Below, piece by piece: positions 27,039 to 36,562 of a stretch of DNA of 59,943 bases. Position numbers and translations under genes: made by a program. Positions within the stretch are counted from its first letter, which is position 1; each line of letters begins with the position of its first letter. The notes beneath the pieces are model-generated. The model searched no databases. It saw only the letters and a program-made list of their open reading frames with translations, and had not been told where the DNA came from. Origin of the DNA: Gordonia soli NBRC 108243 (lineage in GTDB: Bacteria > Actinomycetota > Actinomycetes > Mycobacteriales > Mycobacteriaceae); the NCBI RefSeq assembly GCF_000334455.1, contig NZ_BANX01000041.1:1-59943 (forward strand), given 5' to 3'.

Positions 27039-27635
27039 GTGACACAGACCCGACGTACGCGGATGAGCCCCGAGGCCCGTCGCGACCAACTCATCGACCT
27101 CGGCCTGGCCATGTTGGCAGATCGGCCGCTCGAGCAGGTGTCGATCGACGCGATTGCCGAGGCGGCCGGCGTGTCGCGCGCTCTGCTGTTCCACTACTTC
27201 GAGTCCAAACAGGACTTCCACGTCGCGATCGCGCGGGCGCAGGCCGAGCAGATGCTGGAGCGCACCGCGCCCGATGCCACGCTCGGTGACCCGCTGGTCA
27301 TACTCGCCGCCTCGATGTCGGAGTTCATCGACTACGTGGTCGCCCACAGCACGGCCTACACGACCCTGATGCGCGGGGCCTCGAGTGCCGATCCCGCGAT
27401 GCGGGAGGTCGTCGACAACACGCGCCAGGTGATGGCCCGGCGCATCCTCGACCACGCGCCCGCTCTCGGAGTCGAGGTCACGCCGTTGACCGAGATGACC
27501 GTGCACGGTTGGATCGCCTTCGTCGAGGAGACCACCATCAGCTGGCTCACCGAACCGCGGGTCAGTCGCGACGAATTGCTCGGTCTGATCTCCGCATCCC
27601 TGCCTGCGCTCGCCGGAGCTGTCGCCCCGGTCTGA
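27039..27635 (+). CDS. TetR-family regulator divergent from the monooxygenase gene
   Basis: The 198-aa protein has a TetR HTH (SIDAIAEAAGVSRALLFHYF) at about 33-52 and a helical ligand domain. GTG 27039 was chosen; ATG 27063 is also possible. The frame is open further upstream, but there it encodes low-complexity Ser/Asp/Thr from degenerate repeats at 26.94-27.03 kb and is probably not part of the protein. It likely represses the divergent monooxygenase-SDR pair. Confidence 0.8.
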   Translation: MTQTRRTRMSPEARRDQLIDLGLAMLADRPLEQVSIDAIAEAAGVSRALLFHYFESKQDFHVAIARAQAEQMLERTAPDATLGDPLVILAASMSEFIDYVVAHSTAYTTLMRGASSADPAMREVVDNTRQVMARRILDHAPALGVEVTPLTEMTVHGWIAFVEETTISWLTEPRVSRDELLGLISASLPALAGAVAPV

Positions 27636-27673
27636 GATCGCCGTCTGCTCGCGACGACCTCGGCAGCTCTCCG

Positions 27674-27741
27674 TTCTTCCGCTCCGAACTGCTTCTTCCG
27701 CCACCTGCAGCCGGCGGAAGAAGGAGTTCGGAGCGGAAGAA
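27674..27741. terminator. Long inverted repeat downstream of the TetR gene
   Basis: Arms at 27674-27702 and 27713-27741 are 29 bp each with one mismatch and a 10-base loop. Each arm itself repeats CTTCTTCCG-type sequence twice. It lies between the convergent TetR and kgd genes and could end transcription from both sides, but is far longer than a usual terminator. Confidence 0.55.
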
Positions 27742-27778
27742 GCGCTGCGGGGTTGCACGCGCGACCCGGGAGACGACG

Positions 27779-27810
27779 GAGCCGCGACACCCGGGTGGGT
27801 GTCGCGGCTC
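27779..27810. terminator. Perfect hairpin after kgd
   Basis: GAGCCGCGACACCC (27779-27792) pairs perfectly with GGGTGTCGCGGCTC (27797-27810), a 14-bp stem with a four-base loop, 24 bases after the kgd stop. It has no U-tract, which is common for actinobacterial terminators. Confidence 0.7.
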
Positions 27811-27833
27811 GATGCCACGATCTCAGGTGGTGA

Positions 27834-30800
27834 TCAGCCGAACGCGGTGTCGATGATCTCCTGCTGCTCGACCGCGTGGACCTTGCTCGATCCCGACGAC
27901 GGCGCCGACATCGGGCGTCGCGACACCCGGCGCAGTCCCTTCAACACCGACAGCATCTCCGGCAGCCAGAGGCCCAGGAACGGCCACGGACCCTGGTTGG
28001 CCGGCTCCTCCTGAACCCACACGAAATCGTCCGCGTTCGAGTACTGCTCGAGGGTGTTGCTCAAGCGGCGGTGCGGCACCGGGTAGAGCTGCTCGACGCG
28101 CACGACCGCCACGTCGTCGCGGTTGTCCTTCGCAGCCCGGGCGGCCAACTCGTAGTAGAGCTTTCCGCTGACCAGCAGCACGCGTTTGACCGTGGAACGG
28201 TCGGCGCCCTCTTTCTCGAATCGGGGATCGTCGATCACCGAACGGAACTTGTCCTCGGTGAAGTCCTCGATCGGGCTGACCGCACTCTTGTTGCGCAGCA
28301 TCGACTTCGGCGTGAACACCACCAGCGGGCGGCTGATGCCGTCGAGCACGTGGCGACGCAGCAGGTGGAAGTAGCTCGCCGGCGTGGATGGCAGCGCGAC
28401 GGTCATCGATCCCTCGGCGCACAGCTGCAGGAACCGTTCGATGCGTCCCGACGTGTGGTCGGGACCCTGTCCCTCGTGGCCGTGGGGGAGCAGCAGCACG
28501 ACGTCGGACAACTGCCCCCACTTCGCCTCACCGGACGAGATGAACTCGTCGATGATCGACTGGGCGCCGTTGACGAAGTCGCCGAACTGCCCCTCCCAGA
28601 GGACGAGTGCCTCGGGGTTGCCCACCGAGTAGCCGTACTCGAAACCGACCACCGCGAACTCCGAGAGCGGGGAGTCGTAGACCATGAAGCGGCCCACGTC
28701 GGTGCGGTCGGCGTCGTCGGGCACCAGGTGGTTGAGCGGGGTGTACTCCGACCCGTTGTCGCGGTCGATGAGCACCGAGTGACGCTGGGTGAACGTGCCG
28801 CGACGGGAGTCCTGGCCCGACAGGCGCACCGTGCGTCCTTCGAGGACCAGCGAGCCCAGAGCCAACAGCTCGGCGAAAGCCCAGTCCACACCGCCTTCGC
28901 GGGACATCTCGTGGCGCCGCTTCAGCACCGGTGTCACACGCGGGTGGGGGCTGAAGCCCTCCGGCGTGTTGTAGAAGGCGTCACCGATCTGCTCCAGCAC
29001 CGACGAGTCGACCGCCGTGACCAGCTTGGTCGGCAGGGTCTGGTCGGACTCGACCGACGGGCTGGGCTCGATCCGGTACTTCTCGAGTTCCTTGACCTCG
29101 TTGAACACCCGCTCGAGTTGGCCCTGGTAGTCGCGCAGGGCGTCCTCGGCCTCCTTGGTCGAGATGTCACCACGACCGATCAGGGCCTCGGTGTAGCTCT
29201 TGCGGACGCCGCGCTTGGTGTCGATCACGTCGTACATCGCGGGCTGGGTCATCGACGGGTCGTCACCCTCGTTGTGGCCGCGGCGGCGGAAGCACACGAG
29301 GTCGATGACGACGTCCTTGTGGAACGCCTGGCGGTAATCGACGGCCAACTTGGCGGCCCATACGCAGGCCTCCGGGTCGTCGCCGTTGACGTGCAGGATC
29401 GGTGCGCCGATCATCTTGGCGACGTCGGTGCAGTACTCGGTGGAACGCGAGTGCTCGGGTGCGGTGGTGAAGCCGACCTGGTTGTTCACCACGATGTGGA
29501 TCGTGCCGCCGGTGCGGTAACCGGGCAGCATCGCCAGGTTGAGCGTCTCGGCGACCACACCCTGTCCGGCGAATGCGGCATCGCCGTGCAGCATCAGCGG
29601 CAGGATGGCGAACGACTCGTCGTCCTCGAGCTGATCCTGCTTGGCGCGCACCAGGCCCTCCAGGACCGGGTCGACGGCCTCGAGGTGGCTGGGGTTGGCG
29701 GTCAGCGACACGTTGATCTCGTTGTCGCCGAACATCTGGTAGTACTTGCCCTCGGCGCCGAGGTGGTATTTCACGTCGCCCGAACCGTGCGCCTGCGACG
29801 GGTTCAGGTTGCCCTCGAACTCGGTGAAGATCTTCGAGTAGGGCTTGCCGACGATGTTGGCGAGGACGTTGAGGCGGCCACGGTGCGGCATGCCGACGAC
29901 GACCTCGTGTAGTCCGTGCTCGGCGCTCTGGTCGATCACGCCGTCCATCATCGGGATCACCGACTCCGCGCCCTCCAGCGAGAAGCGCTTCTGCCCGACG
30001 TACTTGGTCTGCAGGAACGTCTCGAAGGCCTCGGCGGCGTTGAGCTTCGACAGGATGTACTTCTGCTCGGCGACCGGCGGCTTGACGTGCTTGATCTCCA
30101 CCCGGTCCTGCACCCAGCGCTGCTGCTCGGGCTCGAGGATGTGGGTGTACTCCACACCGACGTGGCGGCAGTAGGCGTCGCGCAGGATGGACAGGACGTC
30201 GCGCAGCTTCATCTTGTCCTGGCCGTGGAATCCGCCGACGTTGAACGTCCGGTCGAGATCCCACAGGGTCAGGCCGTAGGTCAGGACGTCGAGATCCGGA
30301 TGTGCCGTTCGGGCGTCACTGTCGAGCTGCAGCGGGTCGATGTCGGCCATCAGGTGACCGCGGTTGCGGTAGGCGGCGATCAGTTCGAGTACGCGCGTGC
30401 TCTTGTTGACCAACCCGGCCGGGATGTCCCGACGCCAGCGGACCGGCTCGTACGGGATGTGGAAGGCGGTGAAGATCTCGTCGTAGAACGCGTCGTCGAG
30501 CAGCAGTTGGTGCACGGTGCGCAGGAAGTCGCCCGACTCCGCGCCCTGGATGACCCGGTGGTCGTAGGTCGAGGTGAGCGTCATCAGCTTGCCGACACCC
30601 AACTCGGCGATCTGCTCGTCGCTCGCGCCCTGGAACTCGGCGGGATACTCCATCGCGCCGGCACCGATGATGGCGCCCTGCCCCTTCATCAGGCGGGGTA
30701 CGGAATGGACGGTGCCGATGGTGCCCGGGTTGGTCAGCGAGATGGTGACCCCGGCGAAGTCCTCCGCGGTCAGCTTCCCGTCGCGGGCCCGGCGGACGAT

Positions 30801-31706
30801 GTCCTGATACGCGGTGTAGAACTCCGCGAAGCCCATCGTCTCGCAGTTCTTGATGGCCGCGACGACCAGAGTGCGGTTGCCGTCCTTGCCGACGAGGTCG
30901 ATCGCCAGACCCAGGTTGGTGTGCGCCGGGGTGACGAGGTTCGGCTTCCCGTCGATCTCGGCGAAGTGCCGGTTCATGTTGGGGAACGACTTGATGGCCT
31001 GGACGATCGCGTACCCGAGGATGTGGGTGAAGCTGATCTTGCCGCCGCGGGTGCGGGCGAGGTGGTTGTTGACGACGACGCGGTTGTCGATCATCAGCTT
31101 GGCCGGCACGGCGCGCACGCTGGTCGCGGTCGGGACCTCGAGCGACGCCGACATGTTCTTCGCGACCGCGGCAGCCGCGCCGCGCAGCACCTTGGTGCCG
31201 TCTTCGGATGCGGACTCACCCGCGGCGGGACGCGCGGGGGCCTTGTTGGTGGAACGGTTGGAACCGTCACGGCTGGCGTCGCTGTGTCCCGACGCCGCCT
31301 TGGTGGCGGGAGATTCCTTGGCGGGCACGCCCTTCCGGCTGCCGGAACTCCGCGGCGGATCCTGGTCGAGGGTCACCTGCTTGGTGGCCGACCGCGCGTT
31401 GTCGGACGTCGCCGTCGTCGAGGCGGTCTTCGGCGCGGCGGCGCCAGAGCCGTTCGACGAGCCGGACCCGTTGGAACCCGACGAGCTGGTCGGGGCGGAC
31501 GAGGTGCTGCCGTTCGACGTCGAGGACGAGCGGGCGGAGGCGTTGTCACCCGCTTCGGTGTCCGGTGAACCGTTGCTGCCCGGCTCGTAGTTCCGCAGGA
31601 ATTCGTGCCAACTGGGGTCGACCGAATCCGGGTCCTTCTTGTACTGCTGGTACATTTCCTCGACCAGCCACGTGTTCTGTCCGAAATCCGAAATCGAACT
31701 GCTCAC
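27834..31706 (-). CDS. kgd: Multifunctional 2-oxoglutarate metabolism enzyme (decarboxylase / E1-E2 fusion)
   Basis: Kgd (SucA) decarboxylates 2-oxoglutarate with ThDP and also serves as the E1 and succinyltransferase parts of the oxoglutarate dehydrogenase complex. The 1290-aa protein starts with the E1 N-terminal motif (FGQNTWLVEEMYQQYKKDPD), then a Ser/Gly/Ala-rich linker to about 180. An E2-like acyltransferase domain follows (about 190-430, with DHRVIQGAESGDF). The E1 domain from about 450 has GMPHRGRLNVL, HVNGDDPEA and SGQDSRRGTFTQRH. The E2-E1 fusion is specific to Corynebacteriales-type actinobacteria. Confidence 0.96.
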   Translation of the reverse strand: MSSSISDFGQNTWLVEEMYQQYKKDPDSVDPSWHEFLRNYEPGSNGSPDTEAGDNASARSSSTSNGSTSSAPTSSSGSNGSGSSNGSGAAAPKTASTTATSDNARSATKQVTLDQDPPRSSGSRKGVPAKESPATKAASGHSDASRDGSNRSTNKAPARPAAGESASEDGTKVLRGAAAAVAKNMSASLEVPTATSVRAVPAKLMIDNRVVVNNHLARTRGGKISFTHILGYAIVQAIKSFPNMNRHFAEIDGKPNLVTPAHTNLGLAIDLVGKDGNRTLVVAAIKNCETMGFAEFYTAYQDIVRRARDGKLTAEDFAGVTISLTNPGTIGTVHSVPRLMKGQGAIIGAGAMEYPAEFQGASDEQIAELGVGKLMTLTSTYDHRVIQGAESGDFLRTVHQLLLDDAFYDEIFTAFHIPYEPVRWRRDIPAGLVNKSTRVLELIAAYRNRGHLMADIDPLQLDSDARTAHPDLDVLTYGLTLWDLDRTFNVGGFHGQDKMKLRDVLSILRDAYCRHVGVEYTHILEPEQQRWVQDRVEIKHVKPPVAEQKYILSKLNAAEAFETFLQTKYVGQKRFSLEGAESVIPMMDGVIDQSAEHGLHEVVVGMPHRGRLNVLANIVGKPYSKIFTEFEGNLNPSQAHGSGDVKYHLGAEGKYYQMFGDNEINVSLTANPSHLEAVDPVLEGLVRAKQDQLEDDESFAILPLMLHGDAAFAGQGVVAETLNLAMLPGYRTGGTIHIVVNNQVGFTTAPEHSRSTEYCTDVAKMIGAPILHVNGDDPEACVWAAKLAVDYRQAFHKDVVIDLVCFRRRGHNEGDDPSMTQPAMYDVIDTKRGVRKSYTEALIGRGDISTKEAEDALRDYQGQLERVFNEVKELEKYRIEPSPSVESDQTLPTKLVTAVDSSVLEQIGDAFYNTPEGFSPHPRVTPVLKRRHEMSREGGVDWAFAELLALGSLVLEGRTVRLSGQDSRRGTFTQRHSVLIDRDNGSEYTPLNHLVPDDADRTDVGRFMVYDSPLSEFAVVGFEYGYSVGNPEALVLWEGQFGDFVNGAQSIIDEFISSGEAKWGQLSDVVLLLPHGHEGQGPDHTSGRIERFLQLCAEGSMTVALPSTPASYFHLLRRHVLDGISRPLVVFTPKSMLRNKSAVSPIEDFTEDKFRSVIDDPRFEKEGADRSTVKRVLLVSGKLYYELAARAAKDNRDDVAVVRVEQLYPVPHRRLSNTLEQYSNADDFVWVQEEPANQGPWPFLGLWLPEMLSVLKGLRRVSRRPMSAPSSGSSKVHAVEQQEIIDTAFG

Positions 31707-31871
31707 AGCGCTATCTCGCCTCTATTCCCTCTGGTGTCGGGTCGCCTCGTCCACGCTGGTCGTCTCTTGTGAAGACTATCGGTGAACCACCTGACGATGC
31801 TACGCGTCCGGGGTGGCGGCGCGTTCAACGGCCGACCCCACTTTGTGAGGGCACTCACATCGATGAGCAGG

Positions 31872-34800
31872 TCATTCTCCCGAAGCCTCCGACCGTGGGT
31901 GCGAACCCACGGCAGCGACCGCGATACCGTCCGCATCCGGGGCGACACCGGCATCCCAGAACGCGCGGTACCGACCTCCCAACGACAGCAGCTCGTCGTG
32001 AGTTCCCGACTCCACGATGCGACCGTCGTCGACGACCAGGATGCGGTCGGCGCGGGCGGCGGTGGCGAGCCGATGCGCGACGATCACCGACGTCCGCCGG
32101 CTCGCGACGGCCTCACCCGCCGCGAGGACGAGCGCCTCGGTGGCCTGATCGAGCGTGGCGGTCGCCTCGTCGAGCAATAGCAGGTCGGGTTCGACGAGCT
32201 CGGCGCGCGCCAGGGCGACCAGCTGTCGCTGACCCGACGACAGTCCCTGACCCCGCTCACCGATGGGGTGCGTCATCCCGCCGGGGAGCGCCGCGATCAT
32301 CCGGTCGGCGCCCACCGCACGTGCAGCCGCGGCGATCTCTTCGCGGCCGGCGTCGGGTCGGCCGTAGGCGATGTTGCTGGACACGGTCCCGGTGAACAGG
32401 TGCGACTCCTGCGGCACCACCCCGATGCGGTGCCGGTAGCTCTCCAGTGTGAAGTCGCGCAGGTCGCTGCCATCGATGCGGACCGAGCCCGTGGTCGGGT
32501 CGTAGAAGCGCGCGAGCAGTTTGACGATGGTCGACTTGCCCGCCCCGGTGCGACCGACCAGCGCGAGCGAGCCGCCCGCCGGCACGGTGAGGTCGACGTC
32601 GGTGAGCGCGTCCCGGGCCGCCGAGTTATAGCGGAACCCGACCTCGCGCAGTTCGACCTCGCCGTCGAACCCGTCGGGACCGGGCGTCCGACCGTCCGGA
32701 TTCGCCGACAGCGAGCTCGGGGTCGACAGCAGATCGCCGATCCGGCGCAGCCCGACCACCGCCTGCTGGTATCCGTCGAAGACCTGCGACAGCTGTTGGA
32801 CCGGCCCGAACAGCATCGACAGATAGAGCACGAAGGCCACCAGTGTCCCCGCCGACAGCGACCCCGTCGCGATCTGGTGGGCGCCGACGGCCACCGCGAC
32901 CGCGGTGGCGATGTCGGACATGAAGGTGATGAAGGGGAAGTAGACCGAGATGGCCGTCTGCGAGACCATCCGCGCTCGGACCCACTCCATGGTCCGTCCG
33001 GTGAACCGCTCGGTCGCGGCGTCGGTGTGCCGGTAGGTCTGGGTCGTCCGGATGCCGGCGATGTTCTCCTGGAAATCGGCGTTGACGACGCTGACCAGCT
33101 CGCGTGATCGCGTGTAGGCCCGCGACGCGATCCGCCGGAAGATCACCGTCGCGACGATGAGCACCGGGAAGACCGGCAGGATCACCGCGCCGAGCAACGG
33201 ATCGGTGAGCAGCAACGCGATGCTCACGCCGACGAGCGTCAACGCCGCGATCACCGCCGATGCCAGGCCCGTCTGCAGGAACGTCGACAGGGCGTCGACA
33301 TCCGTGGTCATCCGGGTCATGATCCGGCCGGACAACTCTCGCTCGTAATAGTCCAGGCCGAGCCGCTGCAGGTGCGCGTAACTGCGGACGCGGAGGCCGT
33401 AGAGGACACGCTCGCCGGCTCGCGTGGTGGTCAGCACCATGGTCGACGACGCGACCCATCCGACCCCGACGAGCCCGACGCCGATGAGGGTCGCCCACCA
33501 CAGGGTCGACTGGTCGGAGTGTCCGGCGGCGTCGATGACGGTGCGCGCCAGGGACGGGAACGCCAACCCGACCAGGGTGTCGATGCCGATGCAGACGATT
33601 GCCAGCGTGAGCAGGCCGACGACCGGGTTCAGCAGTCCGCGCAGGGTGAAGTGCGGGTTCTCCCGTCTGGCGGTGGCGATGTCGACGCGCGGGTCCTCGT
33701 CGGCCGGCGGTAGCGCGGCAACGGCCGCCTCCAGCTCCGGGGTGGCCGCCATCGAACCCAGCGCGCCGGCGACGCCGGGGCCCCCGCGTCCCGCTCCACC
33801 GCCCGGGAGCGGCGCCGCGCGGCGAGTCGTCGCGGTTGCGCGGTCGGCGTCGACATCCGCCGACGGCCAGAGGTCATCGATGCCGGTGGGCAGACGAGTG
33901 GCATCGGCACCTACGGGATCGCAGTCGTCGGGGTCGTCGGTGCGGCCGCCGCTGGTCATCAGCGCGCGGAAGACGGGCGATCGGGCCTCGAGATCGGTGA
34001 CCGTGCCGATGTCGACGATGCGTCCGGAGTCCAGCACCGCCACCCGGTCGGCGAGCATCAGTGTGGACCGGCGGTGTGCGAGGACCAGCATCGTGTGCCG
34101 ACGCTCGCGCAGTCGGCTCAGGATGTGCGACTCGGTGGTGGCGTCGACCGCCGACGTCGCGTCGTCGAGGACGAGTATCCGCGGCTGCTGGAAGAGCGCA
34201 CGGGCCAACGCGACTCGTTGTCGTTGCCCGCCGGAGAGGGTGAGACCGCGTTCGCCGACGACGGTGTCGAAACCGTCGGGGAGTGCCTCGGCGAACTCGC
34301 GCGCGTCCGCTTCCTCGGCGGCGAGCAGGACCCGTCGCTCGAGATCCGCGGCATCGCCGCCCGGGCGGGTCGCGAGATCGGTCCGATGCCCCAGCGCGAT
34401 GTTCGCCGTGATCGAGTCTGAATAGAGGAACGGCTCGTCGAAGACCACGGACACCGCGGCATGCAGCTGGTCTGGGGCGATGTCTGCCAACGGGTGGATC
34501 CCGCCGCGGTCGTCGACGAGGTCGACCGTGCCGGTGTCCGGCCGTCGGAACCGACTGGCCAGATCGGCCAGCGTGGACTTGCCCGACCCCGGCGGTCCGA
34601 TCACCGCCACACATTCGCCGGGTGCGATGTCGAGATCGACGTCGTCGAGGACCGGCCGGTCCGGATAGGCGAACGAGACGTCGGCGAAACGCAACCCGAG
34701 CGGGCCGTCGGGCACCGCGCCGGTTGCCGCGTCCCCCGGATCGCGGGGATGGTCGATGACGTCGTAGACCCGTTCCACCGCGGCGCGGGCCAGCTGAGCG

Positions 34801-35813
34801 CTCACGATGAGATTGGTGAGGAGACGGGCCAGCGCAGTCATGGTCGCCACGTAGGTGGCGAACGCGAGGAAGGTGCCGGCGGTGATCTGACCGCTCATCG
34901 TCAGGTAGCCGCCGACCGCGATGACCGCGACCATGCCCAGCTGCGGGATGGCCTCCATCGTCGGTGCGAACCGGGAGTTGATCCGACCGGCCCGCATGCG
35001 CAGCGAGTAGAGCCGCCCGCCGAGACCCACCAGTTCGTCGACCGCTCGACGCTCCTGACCGAATCCCTTGACGACGCGCACCCCGGTGACCGTCTCCTCG
35101 ACGTGCTGGGCGACGTCCGCCGCGGCCTGTTGTGCCGACCAGGTCGCCGCGAACAGATCCCGTCTGCTGCGGTACACGACCAGGCCGACGAGCGGGATGA
35201 TGCTGAGCGTCACCAGCGTCAGGATCGGCGACAGGTACGCCATGATGCCGATCGCGATGACCACCTGCACGGCCGCGCCGACCGACAACGGGGTCATCGA
35301 CAGCAGGCCCTGCAGGATCTGCAGATCGGAGATCGATCGCGAGACGATCTGGCCGGTCCGGATACGGTCCTGTGACTCGCCGTCGAGGTGCAGGACCGTG
35401 TCCAGCAGCCGTAGCCGCAGGCCGTTCTGGACCGAGATGGACAGCTTGCCTGCCGTCCACCGGCGACCGAATTGGGAGCCGTACCGGACCGCGGCCAGCA
35501 CGAGTAGGGCCGTCACGATGGTGCTCAGTGCGAGCCCGTCGTCGATGACACCGGTGGCGTGATCGATGGCGGCCTTCGCCAGCAGCGGCAGCACGAGGTC
35601 GACCGCGACCCCGATGCCGGTGACCACGAGCACGACGCCGATCAGAACGGGGTGGCGGCCGCACTCACGCGCGAGTCGACGAATCCATCCGCCGGAGCGG
35701 CCGTCCGTCGGAAGAGCCGAAGTGCCTACGTCATGTGCGGTGGGCGATTCGTCGACCGGTCGATGAGGTGCCGTGTGGTCGCGCCGCGCGCTCTCTGAGT
35801 GCGTCGGCGTCAC
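31872..35813 (-). CDS. Fused tandem ABC exporter (TMD-NBD-TMD-NBD)
   Basis: Two half-exporters are joined in one 1313-aa chain. The first has a six-helix TMD at about 55-345 and an NBD with GPPGSGKST near 405, signature LSGGQRQR and Walker B LVLDDATSAVD. The second has a TMD at about 740-1010 and an NBD with GRTGAGKST near 1090, signature LSSGQRQ and LLLLDEATATLD. NBD1 has Asp where the catalytic Glu belongs, and NBD2 has an altered LSSGQ. These fall in the same composite ATP site, as in asymmetric heterodimeric exporters. The substrate is unknown. GTG 35813 overlaps the EcsC stop. Confidence 0.9.
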   Translation of the reverse strand: MTPTHSESARRDHTAPHRPVDESPTAHDVGTSALPTDGRSGGWIRRLARECGRHPVLIGVVLVVTGIGVAVDLVLPLLAKAAIDHATGVIDDGLALSTIVTALLVLAAVRYGSQFGRRWTAGKLSISVQNGLRLRLLDTVLHLDGESQDRIRTGQIVSRSISDLQILQGLLSMTPLSVGAAVQVVIAIGIMAYLSPILTLVTLSIIPLVGLVVYRSRRDLFAATWSAQQAAADVAQHVEETVTGVRVVKGFGQERRAVDELVGLGGRLYSLRMRAGRINSRFAPTMEAIPQLGMVAVIAVGGYLTMSGQITAGTFLAFATYVATMTALARLLTNLIVSAQLARAAVERVYDVIDHPRDPGDAATGAVPDGPLGLRFADVSFAYPDRPVLDDVDLDIAPGECVAVIGPPGSGKSTLADLASRFRRPDTGTVDLVDDRGGIHPLADIAPDQLHAAVSVVFDEPFLYSDSITANIALGHRTDLATRPGGDAADLERRVLLAAEEADAREFAEALPDGFDTVVGERGLTLSGGQRQRVALARALFQQPRILVLDDATSAVDATTESHILSRLRERRHTMLVLAHRRSTLMLADRVAVLDSGRIVDIGTVTDLEARSPVFRALMTSGGRTDDPDDCDPVGADATRLPTGIDDLWPSADVDADRATATTRRAAPLPGGGAGRGGPGVAGALGSMAATPELEAAVAALPPADEDPRVDIATARRENPHFTLRGLLNPVVGLLTLAIVCIGIDTLVGLAFPSLARTVIDAAGHSDQSTLWWATLIGVGLVGVGWVASSTMVLTTTRAGERVLYGLRVRSYAHLQRLGLDYYERELSGRIMTRMTTDVDALSTFLQTGLASAVIAALTLVGVSIALLLTDPLLGAVILPVFPVLIVATVIFRRIASRAYTRSRELVSVVNADFQENIAGIRTTQTYRHTDAATERFTGRTMEWVRARMVSQTAISVYFPFITFMSDIATAVAVAVGAHQIATGSLSAGTLVAFVLYLSMLFGPVQQLSQVFDGYQQAVVGLRRIGDLLSTPSSLSANPDGRTPGPDGFDGEVELREVGFRYNSAARDALTDVDLTVPAGGSLALVGRTGAGKSTIVKLLARFYDPTTGSVRIDGSDLRDFTLESYRHRIGVVPQESHLFTGTVSSNIAYGRPDAGREEIAAAARAVGADRMIAALPGGMTHPIGERGQGLSSGQRQLVALARAELVEPDLLLLDEATATLDQATEALVLAAGEAVASRRTSVIVAHRLATAARADRILVVDDGRIVESGTHDELLSLGGRYRAFWDAGVAPDADGIAVAAVGSHPRSEASGE

Positions 35814-36562
35814 CGATCACTACGGGGCAGCGGGATGTCGCCGAGGACTTCGCCGTCGATGGTCCACGCCGGCGGTGGGGGCCCGAAAGCCGCACGTGCG
35901 TTGGTGATCACACGCTTGCCGAGCGCGCGGTTGCCGGCGCCGCCGATGACCGCACCGATGCCGGCGGGCATCAGTTTCCCGAAGATCAGCGGTGCCCGCT
36001 TGATGGCGAACTTGCGCGTCAGTTTCGTGATCAGCTTCTTGTTCAGACCCGACAGACCACCGCCGGGGATGGCCGCCCCGCCGAGTCGTCTGAGTGCGCC
36101 GCCGCGCCCGCCGACGAGCTTGCCGAGCGCGAGCACGCCCTCCTCGCCCAACGCCACCGCCAGGACCAAGGTCTTGCGTCGCTCGGAGTCGTGCACCGAG
36201 ATCCCGTGCACCTCGGCGATCGACAACGCGAGCAGCGCCGACGCCTCGAGGAAGAACGCGGTCTCCCCGGTCATCGCGCCGACCGCCGTGAACGTTCCCA
36301 CGCCGGGGATCGCCGCGGTGGCGCCGACAGCGCTGCCGGAGCCGGTGACGGCGGTCAGGTACAGCTTCTCCAGCCGCGCGATGATCTGCGCGGGTGTCTC
36401 GTCCGGGTGCTTGGTGCGGAGGCCGTCGACGTACTTCTTGACCGCGGGCGCCTGGAGGCGTTGGGCGCGATCGATCAGCGAGCCGGTCGCGTCGACCGCG
36501 ACGGTCGGCGGCGTGGGAGCCGACGTGCCTGATGCCTTGGCGGTGTCTCCGTTGTCGCTCAT
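35810..36562 (-). CDS. EcsC-family protein
   Basis: The 250-aa protein shows EcsC features: PAVKKYVDGLRTKHP, then glycine-rich hydrophobic segments around AIPGVGTFTAVGAMTGETAFFL and IGAVIGGAGNRALGKRVI. EcsC proteins lie beside ABC transporters in Bacillus and others and seem to modulate them. Here the gene overlaps the ABC exporter by four bases downstream and the thiol reductase by four bases upstream, a translationally coupled trio. ATG 36562 fixes that overlap. Confidence 0.82.
   Translation of the reverse strand: MSDNGDTAKASGTSAPTPPTVAVDATGSLIDRAQRLQAPAVKKYVDGLRTKHPDETPAQIIARLEKLYLTAVTGSGSAVGATAAIPGVGTFTAVGAMTGETAFFLEASALLALSIAEVHGISVHDSERRKTLVLAVALGEEGVLALGKLVGGRGGALRRLGGAAIPGGGLSGLNKKLITKLTRKFAIKRAPLIFGKLMPAGIGAVIGGAGNRALGKRVITNARAAFGPPPPAWTIDGEVLGDIPLPRSDR

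Noticed and set aside
27876..31568. Long plus-strand open frames opposite kgd
   Set aside because: They mirror kgd codons and show no domain; kgd is unmistakable.
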